Below are positions 24,605-33,702 of a stretch of DNA of 64,000 bases, piece by piece. The stretch is taken from contig JAGUWD010000007.1 of assembly GCA_020062545.1 (NCBI GenBank), forward strand, positions 248,001-312,000, written 5' to 3'. The position numbers and the translations under genes were made by a program. Below the pieces are notes generated by a model. The model was given only the letters and a program-made list of their open reading frames with translations. It had not been told where the DNA came from and made no database searches. The DNA comes from Thermodesulfovibrionales bacterium. Lineage in GTDB: Bacteria > Nitrospirota > Thermodesulfovibrionia > Thermodesulfovibrionales > Dissulfurispiraceae. The stretch's first letter is position 1; each line of letters opens with the position of its first letter.

Positions 24605-25606
24605 ATGGGAAACAATATTATTTTGAAAGTTGATTCCATCAAGAAATATTTTCCATTAAAAGGTGGTGGTTTTCGTAAGCCCCATAAATGGCTTAAGGCT
24701 GTCGATAACGTCAGTTTTGAGGTAAAAAAAGACAGCGTCTTTGCTATTGTTGGCGAGAGCGGATGCGGCAAATCAACAATTGCACGGCTTGTGCTGAAGC
24801 TGCTTCCGCTCACAGAAGGAAAGATATATTTTAAGGGAGAAGATGTTTCTTATCTTGCAGGCGATGCCCTCAAGAGGTTCAGACGCTCTGTGCAGATAGT
24901 ATTCCAGGACCCATTTGCGTCGTTGAATCCGAGGATGAGGATTATCGATACATTATCAGAACCATTTAAGATACATAAGATAGTGCCTAAAAATGAGATG
25001 AAAGACAGGGTTGTGAATCTTCTTGAGAAGGTAGGCCTGAATGCTGATGCAGTGAACAGGTATCCCCATGAATTCAGCGGAGGACAGAGACAGAGGATAT
25101 GCATAGCAAGGGCGCTAACTGTTTCGCCTGAACTCATAGTTGCCGATGAGCCGCTGTCGGCCCTTGATGTATCGATTCAGGCACAGATACTCAACCTGCT
25201 ACAGGACATTAAAAGAGAATCAGCCATATCATTGATTTTTATAAGCCACGACCTTAAGGTGGTTCACTATCTAAGCGATGAGGTTGCGGTTATGTATTTG
25301 GGAAAGATTGTGGAAAAGGCAAGGACAGAGGACTTATTCGAGTCTCCTAAACATCCGTATACAGAGCTATTACTTTCATCTGCACCTAAAATTAGAGTTC
25401 AGAGTGATGAGTCTGGAGTTATGGATAAAGGATCTAAACTCAAAACTCTTAGCTCTAAACTCATAACCGACATCCCCAGTCCTATCGATATTCCAACCGG
25501 CTGTCCGTTTCATCCGAGGTGTCCAAGGAGATTTGATATCTGCGATAAAGTAGTGCCTGAATTGAAGGATATAGACGGCAGGCGTGTATCATGCCATCTG
25601 TATTAA
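24605..25606 (+). CDS. dppF: oligo/dipeptide ABC transporter ATPase (OppF/DppF)
   Basis: A 333-residue partner ATPase: Walker [10 protein letters not shown], signature FSGGQRQRI, Walker B LIVADEPLSALD, H-loop FISHDLKVV, and the C-terminal CPFHPRCPRRFDIC oligopeptide-domain cysteines. Between the ATPase core and that domain (about residues 262-289) is an in-frame insertion of word-repeat origin. Cotranscribed with dppD; with permeases missing, these may serve transporters encoded elsewhere. Confidence 0.93.
   Translation: MGNNIILKVDSIKKYFPLKGGGFRKPHKWLKAVDNVSFEVKKDSVFAIVGESGCGKSTIARLVLKLLPLTEGKIYFKGEDVSYLAGDALKRFRRSVQIVFQDPFASLNPRMRIIDTLSEPFKIHKIVPKNEMKDRVVNLLEKVGLNADAVNRYPHEFSGGQRQRICIARALTVSPELIVADEPLSALDVSIQAQILNLLQDIKRESAISLIFISHDLKVVHYLSDEVAVMYLGKIVEKARTEDLFESPKHPYTELLLSSAPKIRVQSDESGVMDKGSKLKTLSSKLITDIPSPIDIPTGCPFHPRCPRRFDICDKVVPELKDIDGRRVSCHLY
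25392..25473 (+). repeat. word-repeat palindromic element inside dppF
   Basis: Copies of AGAGTTCAGAGTGATGAGT (25393-25430) face copies of CTAAACTCAAAACTCTTAGC (25432-25462). Same word family as the nadB element; adds about 27 codons in frame. Confidence 0.8.
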
Positions 25607-25608
25607 TA

Positions 25609-26085
25609 TCAGAGGTTGTCGATATTCTTGAGCGAACTGAACATTATCTCGGCAGTGTCCTGTTTTAGCCTTACCGCAGCATCCACCAGGGAAAGAAGCG
25701 TGTCTGCATCCATCAATGTCCGTGCTGTTAAAACTATTTTTCTGTCTTGACGGTTTTCGGATAACATCCTGATTATTATATCAAGTGCATCTTTGCTCAT
25801 ATTATTAATGTCGTCGATAATCAATAGAGGTTGTTCGGATTTTACGGAATCGAAATCTCTGACATTATGGAGGACAGTTGCCGAATCATTATACTTGCTG
25901 ATATTTGGTTGAGCATCAATCCCTGATTCGGTGTAATAGTACACATCCCACAATCCCCTGGTTGACTTAAGAGTGGCGACAGTTTTTCCTGTGCCTTCCC
26001 ATCCCGATACAAGGATCCTCGCGTGCATTTTTATTATGTTTCTCAGGATTTCTTCTTTTGCAGCGAATGCTATTTGTGGGTCCAT
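25609..26085 (-). CDS. small P-loop ATPase of unknown role
   Basis: A 158-residue single-domain P-loop NTPase. Walker A GWEGTGKT (about 28-35), Walker B PLLIIDDIN (about 86-93) and a sensor-1-like KIVLTARTL are visible, as in AAA/STAND or DnaA-like cores, but it lacks any lid or partner domain. IIDD rather than DE at Walker B suggests a switch-type ATPase. It follows the HDOD gene on the same strand across a word repeat, so a joint signalling role is possible. Not recognised beyond the fold. Confidence 0.75.
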   Translation of the reverse strand: MDPQIAFAAKEEILRNIIKMHARILVSGWEGTGKTVATLKSTRGLWDVYYYTESGIDAQPNISKYNDSATVLHNVRDFDSVKSEQPLLIIDDINNMSKDALDIIIRMLSENRQDRKIVLTARTLMDADTLLSLVDAAVRLKQDTAEIMFSSLKNIDNL

Positions 26086-26088
26086 AAG

Positions 26089-26159
26089 TTAGCTCATGGC
26101 TCATAGCCCATAGCAAAAGACTTTAATTTATAAGCCATCAGCCATGAGCTATCAGCTAA
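26089..26159. repeat. word-repeat palindromic element, HDOD/P-loop gap
   Basis: TTAGCTCATGGCTCATAGCCCATAG (from 26089) faces ATAAGCCATCAGCCATGAGC and AGCTAA (to 26159). A different word (GGCTCAT) but the same two-armed plan as the elements at 18183 and 21915. Confidence 0.8.
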
Positions 26160-27710
26160 TCAGTATCCCTGTATCTGTTTTATCGCCATAACTGTCTGGT
26201 CACGGAGTATCTTGAGGTAATTCAATTGTCCGCTCGATACCGTTTGAAATCCGCCTTTATCCCCTTCGATATAAAACATGCCTATCGGTTTTGTGTTAAT
26301 AATTATGGGCAGGAGGATGATGAATGCCTGATATGGCACTCTGTTCCTGTACCAATCAGGCAACAATCCTTTTATATCACTTGCAGTAATGTCCTTTATG
26401 ACCAGATCCTTCTGCTTTAAGACAGCAACAGCAAATATATTGTCCGTATTTTCAAAGCCTATCTTGAACCATTTTTTTATTTCTTCGATACTGCCACCGA
26501 ACCCAAACCGTATGCTCATGACAGGAAGTTTTGTATCTTTTATGAAGAATAACACATTGGAAAGCCCTGACAACTGCATTCCCCTGTACATGGTTTCAAG
26601 GACGATCCTGATGATGTCATTCAGAGAGAAATTGCTCATGATTGCGCTGTTGACATCCTGAATGCCCTTTGTAAATATGCTTTCCGGTGTATCTGCCTTT
26701 TCGTTTTCAATGATGCTGTCGATCGTCTTAAGGGAATCTGTTGTAAAGTCAAACTTTGCAAGGTCTTTATCACTCCATGGCTCCCTGTCTTTCGGCAGGC
26801 CCAACAACTGCCTGCTGAATGGAACATTGTTCAAATTGAGATTAAAGACATTTGAGAACTCGACCAAATCCTGTATTGATGCATCTATTATATCAACTAT
26901 TTTATTGCCGATTACCCCGAAATGGTCTTTAAATGATTTTATGAGTTTGTCTATTCTTTCGCTCCGCTCTTTTTTGTCCGGATACATTGTCATGATACGC
27001 GAGATCTTATTCGAAAATGTGGAAAGGCTTCGCAATTTATCCATTTCAGAGGGTTTGGGGGTAATCTCCGATATGCTGAAATCGGGCATGCACTGTATGA
27101 TTTTAGATGGGAAATTCCATTCCTTTGCAAGGGACATGCCGATCCCCTCATACGATGTCCCTAAAACAGAATGGGCTGCAAGATCTTCGGAAATCCCCTT
27201 TTCCTGACTGAAATGTTTTATCTCATCGATTTTCTCCGGAATGGAGAATGCAACCATGAGTCTGCCGAATGTATGGAAAAGGGAGCATATAAATGCCTCT
27301 TCTTTATCCCCGAAATTAATGTCCTGTGATATTTTCTGTGCTATGAGCGCGCTGTAGAACGAGCTCACTATGGTGTTCATGAGTTCGCTGTTGGAACTGT
27401 GTTTTTGCAGGTGATCGAAAAGTACGAGGGTAACGGCAATGTTTTTTATATTCTCGAGGCCCAGAAGTATAATCGCCCTCGAAATTGTGGTCACCTCTCC
27501 GAACTGTGCATAATTGACACTGTTCACCAGTTTTAGAATCCTTGTGGTTAATGCGTAGTCTTTTAAAATGATATTTGCAAACTCGGAGATTGAGGCATCC
27601 TCCGAGGACTTGAATTTGTTCAGGAGATTGACTGTCTTTGACATTGCAGGGAAATCGCTGTTCCGCTGCAGACGGGAAAGGATGGTATCTTTTATGTTCT
27701 GATTATCCAC
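26160..27710 (-). CDS. HDOD-domain signalling protein with GAF-like C-terminus
   Basis: A 516-residue cytosolic protein. The HDOD domain (about residues 15-215) has the NSDFPAMSKTVNLLNKFKS start, the ILKLVNSVNYAQ helix and ISRAIILLGLENIKNI; the HD metal residues are degenerate, as usual for HDOD. The last 170 residues (SIFTKGIQDVNSAIMSNFSLNDIIRIVLETMYRGM ... IGMFYIEGDKGG) resemble a GAF sensor domain. Such proteins act in stress or motility signalling. It follows resA by 12 bases on the same strand. Confidence 0.88.
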   Translation of the reverse strand: MDNQNIKDTILSRLQRNSDFPAMSKTVNLLNKFKSSEDASISEFANIILKDYALTTRILKLVNSVNYAQFGEVTTISRAIILLGLENIKNIAVTLVLFDHLQKHSSNSELMNTIVSSFYSALIAQKISQDINFGDKEEAFICSLFHTFGRLMVAFSIPEKIDEIKHFSQEKGISEDLAAHSVLGTSYEGIGMSLAKEWNFPSKIIQCMPDFSISEITPKPSEMDKLRSLSTFSNKISRIMTMYPDKKERSERIDKLIKSFKDHFGVIGNKIVDIIDASIQDLVEFSNVFNLNLNNVPFSRQLLGLPKDREPWSDKDLAKFDFTTDSLKTIDSIIENEKADTPESIFTKGIQDVNSAIMSNFSLNDIIRIVLETMYRGMQLSGLSNVLFFIKDTKLPVMSIRFGFGGSIEEIKKWFKIGFENTDNIFAVAVLKQKDLVIKDITASDIKGLLPDWYRNRVPYQAFIILLPIIINTKPIGMFYIEGDKGGFQTVSSGQLNYLKILRDQTVMAIKQIQGY

Positions 27711-27722
27711 TTTAAATATATC

Positions 27723-28307
27723 TTACAGCAGGGCTTCTATCTCTTTTATTATATCGGGGTCTGTCCAGTCCTGCTCTCCGAAGTATTTTTCAACAATGAC
27801 CCCTTTTCTGTCGATGAGAAAGGTCGTGGGCATCATAAAGACTTTATATAGAGAACGCGAGACAGAGAGGTTGTAGTCCACAACTACGGTGAAAGCAACA
27901 GGATTCTTCTTGAGGAAATCCTTTACATCCACCACTGCCCTGTCTGTGGAGACTGCAAGTATTACCAGCCCTCTGTTTTTCAGCATCTGCTGGAGTTTGT
28001 TCATTGACGGGATCTCTGCCCTGCACGGGGGACACCACGTTGCCCAGAAGTTCAGGAGCACTACCTTGCCTTTGAATGAGGAAAGGGATACAGGATTCCC
28101 GTTAATATCCTTCAGGGTAAAATCCGGGGCCTTCTGCCCCGAAAGCTTTTCGACAGCATAAGGAGAAGGAGGCTGGGCATGACTTTTAGTGACCAGTGAC
28201 CAGTAACCAGCGACCAGTAAAAGAACAAATAATAGAATTTTGATTATTTTTTTAGACTGGCCACTGTCCACTGTCCACTGCCTATTGTCTTTAGATGATT
28301 TTTGCAC
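27723..28307 (-). CDS. resA: TlpA/ResA-type thiol-disulfide oxidoreductase
   Basis: A 194-residue periplasmic thioredoxin-fold protein, likely membrane-tethered, reducing apocytochrome c heme sites. NFWATWCPPCRAEIPSM holds the redox pair; KAPDFTLKDINGNPVSLSSFKGK is the family's entry strand. The N-terminal 40 residues, including the hydrophobic signal segment (IIKILLFVLLLVAGYWSLV), are largely encoded by a word-repeat palindromic element. Overlaps the end of dapA by 17 bases. A role in maturation of the multiheme cytochrome and other c-type cytochromes is plausible. Confidence 0.92.
   Translation of the reverse strand: MQKSSKDNRQWTVDSGQSKKIIKILLFVLLLVAGYWSLVTKSHAQPPSPYAVEKLSGQKAPDFTLKDINGNPVSLSSFKGKVVLLNFWATWCPPCRAEIPSMNKLQQMLKNRGLVILAVSTDRAVVDVKDFLKKNPVAFTVVVDYNLSVSRSLYKVFMMPTTFLIDRKGVIVEKYFGEQDWTDPDIIKEIEALL
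28188..28288. repeat. word-repeat palindromic element forming resA signal region
   Basis: Left arm: five near copies of AGTGACC / AGTAACC (28188-28220). Right arm: ACTGGCCACTGTCCACTGTCCACTG-type copies (28255-28282). Both arms are translated, in the minus direction, as the n-region and h-region of the ResA signal sequence. Confidence 0.8.
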
Positions 28308-29163
28308 TCTTTAATACGCCCTTTAGTTTTTCTTTGTTTGACTTTGACATTTCGCAGAGCGGCAGTCTGAATTCCTCCCTGATCTTTCCCATCATTACAA
28401 GGGCTGTTTTTACCGGTATCGGATTCGTCTCTATGAACATGGCTGAGTTAATAGGTTCGAGTTTATAATGCAGTTCTCTGGCCTTTGCTATATCGCCATT
28501 TGCCCACGCATTATACATCTCGGCAGAATCTTTTGGAGCGACATTTGCCGTAACCGATATGGCCCCATGCCCGCCGAGGGCAAGCAGCGGTAAAGTGGTA
28601 AAATCATCTCCTGAAAGCACTGTAAGTCTGTCCCCGCAGAGCCTTATGAGTTCGCTTGCCTGTTTCATGTCGCCGGTGGCCTCTTTTATGCCAACGATAT
28701 TCTTACATTCCGTGAGGCGTGCCACTGTTGACGGCAGCATATTCACAGCAGTCCTTCCAGGCACGTTATAAAGGACAATGGGTATCTTCACCGCATCTGC
28801 AACTGCCTTGTAGTGTCTGTAAAGCCCTTCCTGTGTCGGCTTGTTGTAATAAGGTGTGACGAGCAGAGCACCATCAGCACCTAATTTCTTTGCCTTTTTG
28901 GTTATCTCGATTGCCTCGTCGGTGGAATTCGCACCTGTGCCTGCAATAACCGGAATCCTTTTGTTTGCAGCTTTAACAGCGACCTCGATGACCCTGTAAT
29001 GCTCTTCGAATTCGAGGGTTGATGCCTCGCCTGTTGTTCCGCAGGGCACGATGCCGTGAGTGCCTTGCTTTATATGCCACTCGATCAGATCACCGTAGGT
29101 CTTTTCATCGAACTTCCCGTTTTTAAAAGGTGTTACAATTGCAACTATAGAACCTTTAAACAT
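28291..29163 (-). CDS. dapA: 4-hydroxy-tetrahydrodipicolinate synthase
   Basis: A 290-residue aldolase condensing pyruvate and aspartate semialdehyde in lysine/DAP synthesis. The Schiff-base lysine is in IVGIKEATGDM (about 161), the catalytic tyrosine in VLYNVPGRT (about 133) and the entry motif GTTGEASTL at 43. Length is typical. Part of the minus-strand unit lysA-dapF-PilZ-dapA-resA. AGGAGGAAC precedes the ATG on its strand. Confidence 0.97.
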   Translation of the reverse strand: MFKGSIVAIVTPFKNGKFDEKTYGDLIEWHIKQGTHGIVPCGTTGEASTLEFEEHYRVIEVAVKAANKRIPVIAGTGANSTDEAIEITKKAKKLGADGALLVTPYYNKPTQEGLYRHYKAVADAVKIPIVLYNVPGRTAVNMLPSTVARLTECKNIVGIKEATGDMKQASELIRLCGDRLTVLSGDDFTTLPLLALGGHGAISVTANVAPKDSAEMYNAWANGDIAKARELHYKLEPINSAMFIETNPIPVKTALVMMGKIREEFRLPLCEMSKSNKEKLKGVLKSAKII

Positions 29164-29178
29164 TTTGTTCCTCCTATT

Positions 29179-29463
29179 TTAAATAAACATCAATCCTGCT
29201 TTGTATTTTTCGCCAACCTTCATGCTCCATTGAACAATTGCGATTTTTAATATAGACGGATTTTCCCTGCTTTTGAATATAATAACCTGCCCTGGTTCCA
29301 AAGGGCAATCAGAGGTAAGGCCGATGCCTCCTTCGCTTATATCGATGGATACAGCCGGAAGCATATTCTCGGACTTTCCAGCCCTGAAGTATTCCAGTTC
29401 GGCATCGTAAGGTTTCCTTTCGTACTTCCTTTTTTCCTTTTTATCTTCCTCTGTCAAAGGCAT
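29179..29463 (-). CDS. PilZ-domain protein
   Basis: A 94-residue single PilZ domain, the usual c-di-GMP receptor. The arginine-rich RKYERKPYDAEL motif (about 12-23) and the DISEGGIGL motif (about 41-49) that together bind c-di-GMP are both present. No other domain, so it should act by binding a partner. Odd but conserved-looking placement between dapF and dapA. Confidence 0.9.
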   Translation of the reverse strand: MPLTEEDKKEKRKYERKPYDAELEYFRAGKSENMLPAVSIDISEGGIGLTSDCPLEPGQVIIFKSRENPSILKIAIVQWSMKVGEKYKAGLMFI

Positions 29464-29489
29464 ATCTCTCTTCCTTTTATTATATTTTA

Positions 29490-30344
29490 CTACGATCTTT
29501 CGGTTAAATGAACATCAATTTTGCCTTGAAAGACTTCTGCTGCCGGGCCGGTCATATAGACATGGTTATTGGCATGCCATTGTATTAAAAGATCTCCGCC
29601 GAGGAGCTGTACGGACACATTCCTTTCTGTTAATCCCTTTAACATTGCAGCCACACCGGTTGCCGATGCGCCTGTCCCGCACGCCATTGTCTCACCAGAG
29701 CCCCTTTCCCATACCCGCATTAATAGTTTGGTTCTGCTTTGCACATTAACAAACTCCACGTTCGTCCTCTTTGGGAATATAGGATGTTTTTCGATCAGAG
29801 GACCATACATTGATACAGGGAAGTCCGATATGTTCTCGCCGAGAAAGATCACTGCATGGGGATTGCCCATAGAGACACATGTTATTTTAAAGTTTCTGTC
29901 TTTAATTTGCATAGGATAGTCTATTATGGGCGGTGAGGACTTAATATTCACTGGAATCTTCTCCGGTTCCAGAATTGGTTCTCCCATATCTACCTTCACC
30001 ATATCTCCGGCACGCTCGGGTTTTATTATTCCCGCGAGGGTCTCTATTTCGAGGACATCTTTTCTTGAGAGTCCCCTGTCCCATATATATCTGGCAAAGC
30101 ACCGTATACCGTTGCCGCACATCTCTACCTCACCGCCGTCTGCATTGTATATCTTCATCTTGAAATCAGCGATTTCCGAGGGGCAGAGGAGCAGTATCTG
30201 GTCGGCGCCTATGCCGAATCTCCTGTGGCAGAGGGTCTTGCTCAAGTCTTCAAGCTTCAGACTGGTGACCCCTGGCTGCTCTATGCAGTTGATAAGTATG
30301 AAGTCATTTCCAAGTCCATGCATTTTTGTGAACGATATTTCCAT
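29490..30344 (-). CDS. dapF: diaminopimelate epimerase
   Basis: A 284-residue epimerase interconverting LL- and meso-diaminopimelate. The two catalytic cysteines are in EMCGNGIRCFARY (about 76) and MACGTGASATGVAA (about 219). FTKMHGLGNDFI at the start is diagnostic. Its ATG overlaps the lysA stop (TGATG), so the two are translationally coupled. Confidence 0.97.
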   Translation of the reverse strand: MEISFTKMHGLGNDFILINCIEQPGVTSLKLEDLSKTLCHRRFGIGADQILLLCPSEIADFKMKIYNADGGEVEMCGNGIRCFARYIWDRGLSRKDVLEIETLAGIIKPERAGDMVKVDMGEPILEPEKIPVNIKSSPPIIDYPMQIKDRNFKITCVSMGNPHAVIFLGENISDFPVSMYGPLIEKHPIFPKRTNVEFVNVQSRTKLLMRVWERGSGETMACGTGASATGVAAMLKGLTERNVSVQLLGGDLLIQWHANNHVYMTGPAAEVFQGKIDVHLTERS

Positions 30345-31597
30345 CAGACAAACTCCGGTATGGCCTCTCCTCTAATAATATCACTAAAAGTTTCTCTTTT
30401 CCTTATCAATTCATATTTCTTGCCTTTTACCATGACCTCTGCTGCCCTCGGCCTGCTGTTATAATTGGATGACATTGTAAAGCCGTAAGCACCAGCGCTC
30501 ATTATAGCAAGGTATTCACCATCTTTGACCTTCTGTATCTCCCTGTCCTTTGCCAGGAAATCCCCTGATTCGCAGATTGGCCCTACGATATCGGCAATTA
30601 TCTTGTCCCTTTTATTTTTAATAATCGGCTGTATATGGTGATATGCGCCATAGAGGGTCGGCCTCATTAAATCGTTCATGCCTGCATCAACAATCACAAA
30701 CTCCTTTTCGTTCCCCTTCTTTAAATAAAGTGTCTTTGTGACGAGTATCCCTGCATTCCCAACAAGAGACCTTCCGGGCTCAAGAACAACGGTTAATTTC
30801 CTGTCTTTGAGTAATGGCAATATGTTCTTTGCAAGTTGAGCAGGATTCGGAGGCACCTCATCCCTGTATGTGATTCCGAGCCCTCCTCCTATATCCAGAT
30901 AGTTGATACCGATTCCCTGCTTTGTAAGTTCATCCACGAGTATCAGTATTCTTTTTAATGCATCCACAAATGGCGAGATCTTTGTGATCTGAGAGCCTAT
31001 GTGCTTATGTATGCCGACAATCCTAATGTTTTTAAGGCTATTAGCGAGCCTGTAATATTCCAGTGCATCCTCGATAGGTATGCCGAATTTGTGCTTCTTT
31101 AACCCTGTCGAGATGTAGGGATGCGTTTCAGGGTCTATGTCAGGGTTTATTCTCAGGGCAATTGGCGCTTTTGTCTTTATCTTTTCTGCAATCCTGTCGA
31201 TCTCCCAGAGTTCATCCTCTGACTCCACATTGAACATTAATATCTTGCTCTTTAATGCGTATATTATCTCTTCCTCTGTCTTTCCGACCCCTGCATATAC
31301 TATCTTTTTAGCTGGCATGCCTGCCTTCAATGCCCTGAAGAGTTCTCCTCCCGAGACAACATCGGCGCCGCCGCCGTTTTTTGCAAAGAGCCTTATTATG
31401 GCTGCATTGGAATTTGCCTTTAATGCAAAACAAATAATGTGTGGAAAACCGTCAAATGCTGTTTCGTAGGCCTTGAAGTGGTTCAGAAGCGTGTTGTAGC
31501 TGTAAATATAAAGAGGTGTTCCGAATTCTTTGGCGAGTTTCCTGACAGGTACGTCCTCTGCGTATAATTCGCCGCTTTTATACTGGAAGAGGTGCAT
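30344..31597 (-). CDS. lysA: diaminopimelate decarboxylase
   Basis: A 417-residue PLP enzyme turning meso-DAP into lysine. The PLP lysine is in CFALKANSNAAII (about 54), with HIGSQI, EPGRSLVGNAG and CESGDFLAKDR motifs following. The reading frame runs open for 98 codons further upstream but that part is arbitrary sequence with two hairpins; ATG 31597, giving MHLFQYKSGELYAEDVPV, matches the family start. First gene of the minus-strand operon. Confidence 0.95.
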   Translation of the reverse strand: MHLFQYKSGELYAEDVPVRKLAKEFGTPLYIYSYNTLLNHFKAYETAFDGFPHIICFALKANSNAAIIRLFAKNGGGADVVSGGELFRALKAGMPAKKIVYAGVGKTEEEIIYALKSKILMFNVESEDELWEIDRIAEKIKTKAPIALRINPDIDPETHPYISTGLKKHKFGIPIEDALEYYRLANSLKNIRIVGIHKHIGSQITKISPFVDALKRILILVDELTKQGIGINYLDIGGGLGITYRDEVPPNPAQLAKNILPLLKDRKLTVVLEPGRSLVGNAGILVTKTLYLKKGNEKEFVIVDAGMNDLMRPTLYGAYHHIQPIIKNKRDKIIADIVGPICESGDFLAKDREIQKVKDGEYLAIMSAGAYGFTMSSNYNSRPRAAEVMVKGKKYELIRKRETFSDIIRGEAIPEFV

Positions 31598-31605
31598 GTA
31601 ATCTC

Positions 31606-31628
31606 TTTGAGGGACAATGTCCCTCAAA
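31606..31628. promoter_or_regulatory. hairpin next to lysA start
   Basis: TTTGAGGGAC (31606-31615) and GTCCCTCAAA (31619-31628) form a perfect 10-bp stem with a 3-nt loop, eight bases upstream of the lysA ATG. It could limit ribosome access in the lysA message or be a protein-binding palindrome. Confidence 0.5.
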
Positions 31629-31664
31629 CTCCTTTCTTTTAAAATAAATTTATCTTCGGATTTC

Positions 31665-31683
31665 AAAAGGACGAAGTCCTTTT
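31665..31683. other. second perfect hairpin in the lysA-acnA gap
   Basis: AAAAGGAC-GAA-GTCCTTTT, 8-bp stem with 3-nt loop, in the divergent gap between lysA and aconitase. On the plus strand it is followed by T-rich sequence. Confidence 0.5.
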
Positions 31684-31746
31684 GTGTTTGATTTTTTTTA
31701 TGTTTTTTAACATAATATGCGGAAAAAGTCAAAAAATGAGGGCAAA

Positions 31747-33681
31747 ATGGGGAAAAATATTGTACAGAAGATATTTGAAGCTCACAAAATTTCAGGAGAG
31801 ATAAAGGAAGGGAGTCTGATAGGATTAAAGGTCGATCAGGTCTATACACAGGATGCCACGGGAACGATGGCCTGGCTTGAGTTCGAGGCAATAGGCATTG
31901 ACAGGGTAAGGGTTTCCCTTGCTGTCAGTTATGTTGATCACAATATGCTCCAGTCAAACTTTATGAATGCCGATGACCATCTGTTTTTACAGACCGCTGC
32001 TGCAAAATTCGGTGCATACTTTTCAAAGCCAGGAAACGGAATATGCCATCAGGTACATCTTGAGAGGTTTGCAGCGCCGGGAAAGATTGCACTCGGCACT
32101 GACAGCCATACCCCGACAGGCGGTGGAATGGGCATGATAGCCATAGGTGTTGGAGGGCTTGAGGCTGCAACAGTTATGGCAGGTGCACCCTTTGAGACTA
32201 ATATGCCGAAGGTTGTGAGGATAAATCTCAAAGGCAGGCTCCAGAGGCCGTGGGTTACTGCAATGGATGTTATTCTCACGATATTGAAGATGCTAACAGT
32301 AAAAGGCGGTGTGGGGAAAATACTTGAGTACGGCGGAGAGGGCGTAAAAGACCTGAATGTTACGGAGAGGGCGACTATCACAAACATGGGAGCTGAGCTT
32401 GGCGCAACAACATCGATATTCCCAAGCGATGAAAAGACCTTTTCTTTTCTAAAGGCGCAGGGCAGGGAAAAGGATTGGATTGAATTAAAAGCTGATGACG
32501 ACGCCGAATATGCAGAAATTATAGAGCTTGATTTAAGCACTGTTGAGCCCATGATCGCACAGCCCCACAGCCCTGACAATGTCGTGGCGATTAAAGAGAT
32601 AGCAGGTAAAAAGGTGAATCAGGTCTGCATAGGAAGCTGCACAAATTCATCCTATCAGGCAATGAAGGCTGTTGCATCCATATTGAGAGGAAATACAATC
32701 CCTGAATGGGTGAATCTTTTGATAAATCCGGGCTCAAAACAGGTTTATGAAATGCTTTCCAGGGAAGGACTTATAGCGGATATGATTGCGGCAGGTGCAA
32801 GGATTCTTGAGGCATCATGCGGCCCCTGCATTGGAATGGGCGGTGCCCCGGGATCAGGTCATGTTTCTATAAGATCCTACAACAGGAATTTCCATGGAAG
32901 GTCAGGAACAAAGGATGCCTTTGTTTATCTAACAAATCCTATTGCCTGTGCTGTGATGGCTGTAAAGGGGGAGATTATAGATCCACGTGATGCAGGGATT
33001 AAAATCGACGAAATAAAAGAGCCGGAGAAGTTTTTGATAAATGACAATCTCATTATCCCTCCGAAGGCTGATACAAAGGATGTAAAGATAATAAAAGGCC
33101 CGAACATAAAAGAGGTTCCTGTAAAAGAGCCGTTTAAGAAGAACATAGAGGCAGAGGTATTGTTAAAACTCGGAAATAACATTACAACAGACGACATAAT
33201 GCCTGCCGGCTCTAAGGTCCTTCCTTTCAGGTCAAATATACCCGCCATTTCCGAATTTGTCTTCGAGAATATAGACAGGACATTCAGCAAACGCGCAGTA
33301 GAGGCAAAGGAAAGCGGCGGCGGGATAATCATCGGCGGAGAGAACTACGGACAGGGTTCATCGAGGGAACATGCAGCCATTGCGCCCATGTATCTGGGAC
33401 TTCAGGCTGTCATTGCAAAGTCCTTTGCAAGGATACACAGGGCTAATCTCATAAACTTCGGGGTTCTGCCGCTTTTATTCAAGTCAGAGGGCGATTATGA
33501 GAAAATAGAACAGGGAGACAGGCTCTTAATAAGGGATGTCATTGGCTCTATCAAAGGAGACCAGAACTTTAAGGTCGAAAACCTGACAAAAGGGTATGAC
33601 TTTGAGGTTATATCGAATCTCAATGACAGAGAAAAGGATTTGATCTTAAAGGGCGGGCTTCTGCCGTATGTAAGACGCTGA
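31747..33681 (+). CDS. acnA: aconitate hydratase
   Basis: A 644-residue aconitase of the shorter bacterial/archaeal type, isomerising citrate and isocitrate. Cluster cysteines are in VCIGSCTNSSY (about 295) and EASCGPCIGMGGAPGSG (about 360). GTDSHTPTGGGMGMIAIGVGG and the swivel-domain GGENYGQGSSREHAAIAP are present. I use ATG 31747, with GAGGGC upstream, rather than ATG 31717, which has none. Serves the TCA cycle, in oxidative or reductive direction. Ends the region before the tRNA genes. Confidence 0.94.
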   Translation: MGKNIVQKIFEAHKISGEIKEGSLIGLKVDQVYTQDATGTMAWLEFEAIGIDRVRVSLAVSYVDHNMLQSNFMNADDHLFLQTAAAKFGAYFSKPGNGICHQVHLERFAAPGKIALGTDSHTPTGGGMGMIAIGVGGLEAATVMAGAPFETNMPKVVRINLKGRLQRPWVTAMDVILTILKMLTVKGGVGKILEYGGEGVKDLNVTERATITNMGAELGATTSIFPSDEKTFSFLKAQGREKDWIELKADDDAEYAEIIELDLSTVEPMIAQPHSPDNVVAIKEIAGKKVNQVCIGSCTNSSYQAMKAVASILRGNTIPEWVNLLINPGSKQVYEMLSREGLIADMIAAGARILEASCGPCIGMGGAPGSGHVSIRSYNRNFHGRSGTKDAFVYLTNPIACAVMAVKGEIIDPRDAGIKIDEIKEPEKFLINDNLIIPPKADTKDVKIIKGPNIKEVPVKEPFKKNIEAEVLLKLGNNITTDDIMPAGSKVLPFRSNIPAISEFVFENIDRTFSKRAVEAKESGGGIIIGGENYGQGSSREHAAIAPMYLGLQAVIAKSFARIHRANLINFGVLPLLFKSEGDYEKIEQGDRLLIRDVIGSIKGDQNFKVENLTKGYDFEVISNLNDREKDLILKGGLLPYVRR

Positions 33682-33702
33682 ACAAGCTCCCAATTAGAAC
33701 AA

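Noticed and set aside
31598-31891. 98-codon N-terminal extension of LysA
   Set aside because: Unlike any DAP decarboxylase start, reads through two perfect hairpins, and ATG 31597 fits the family.
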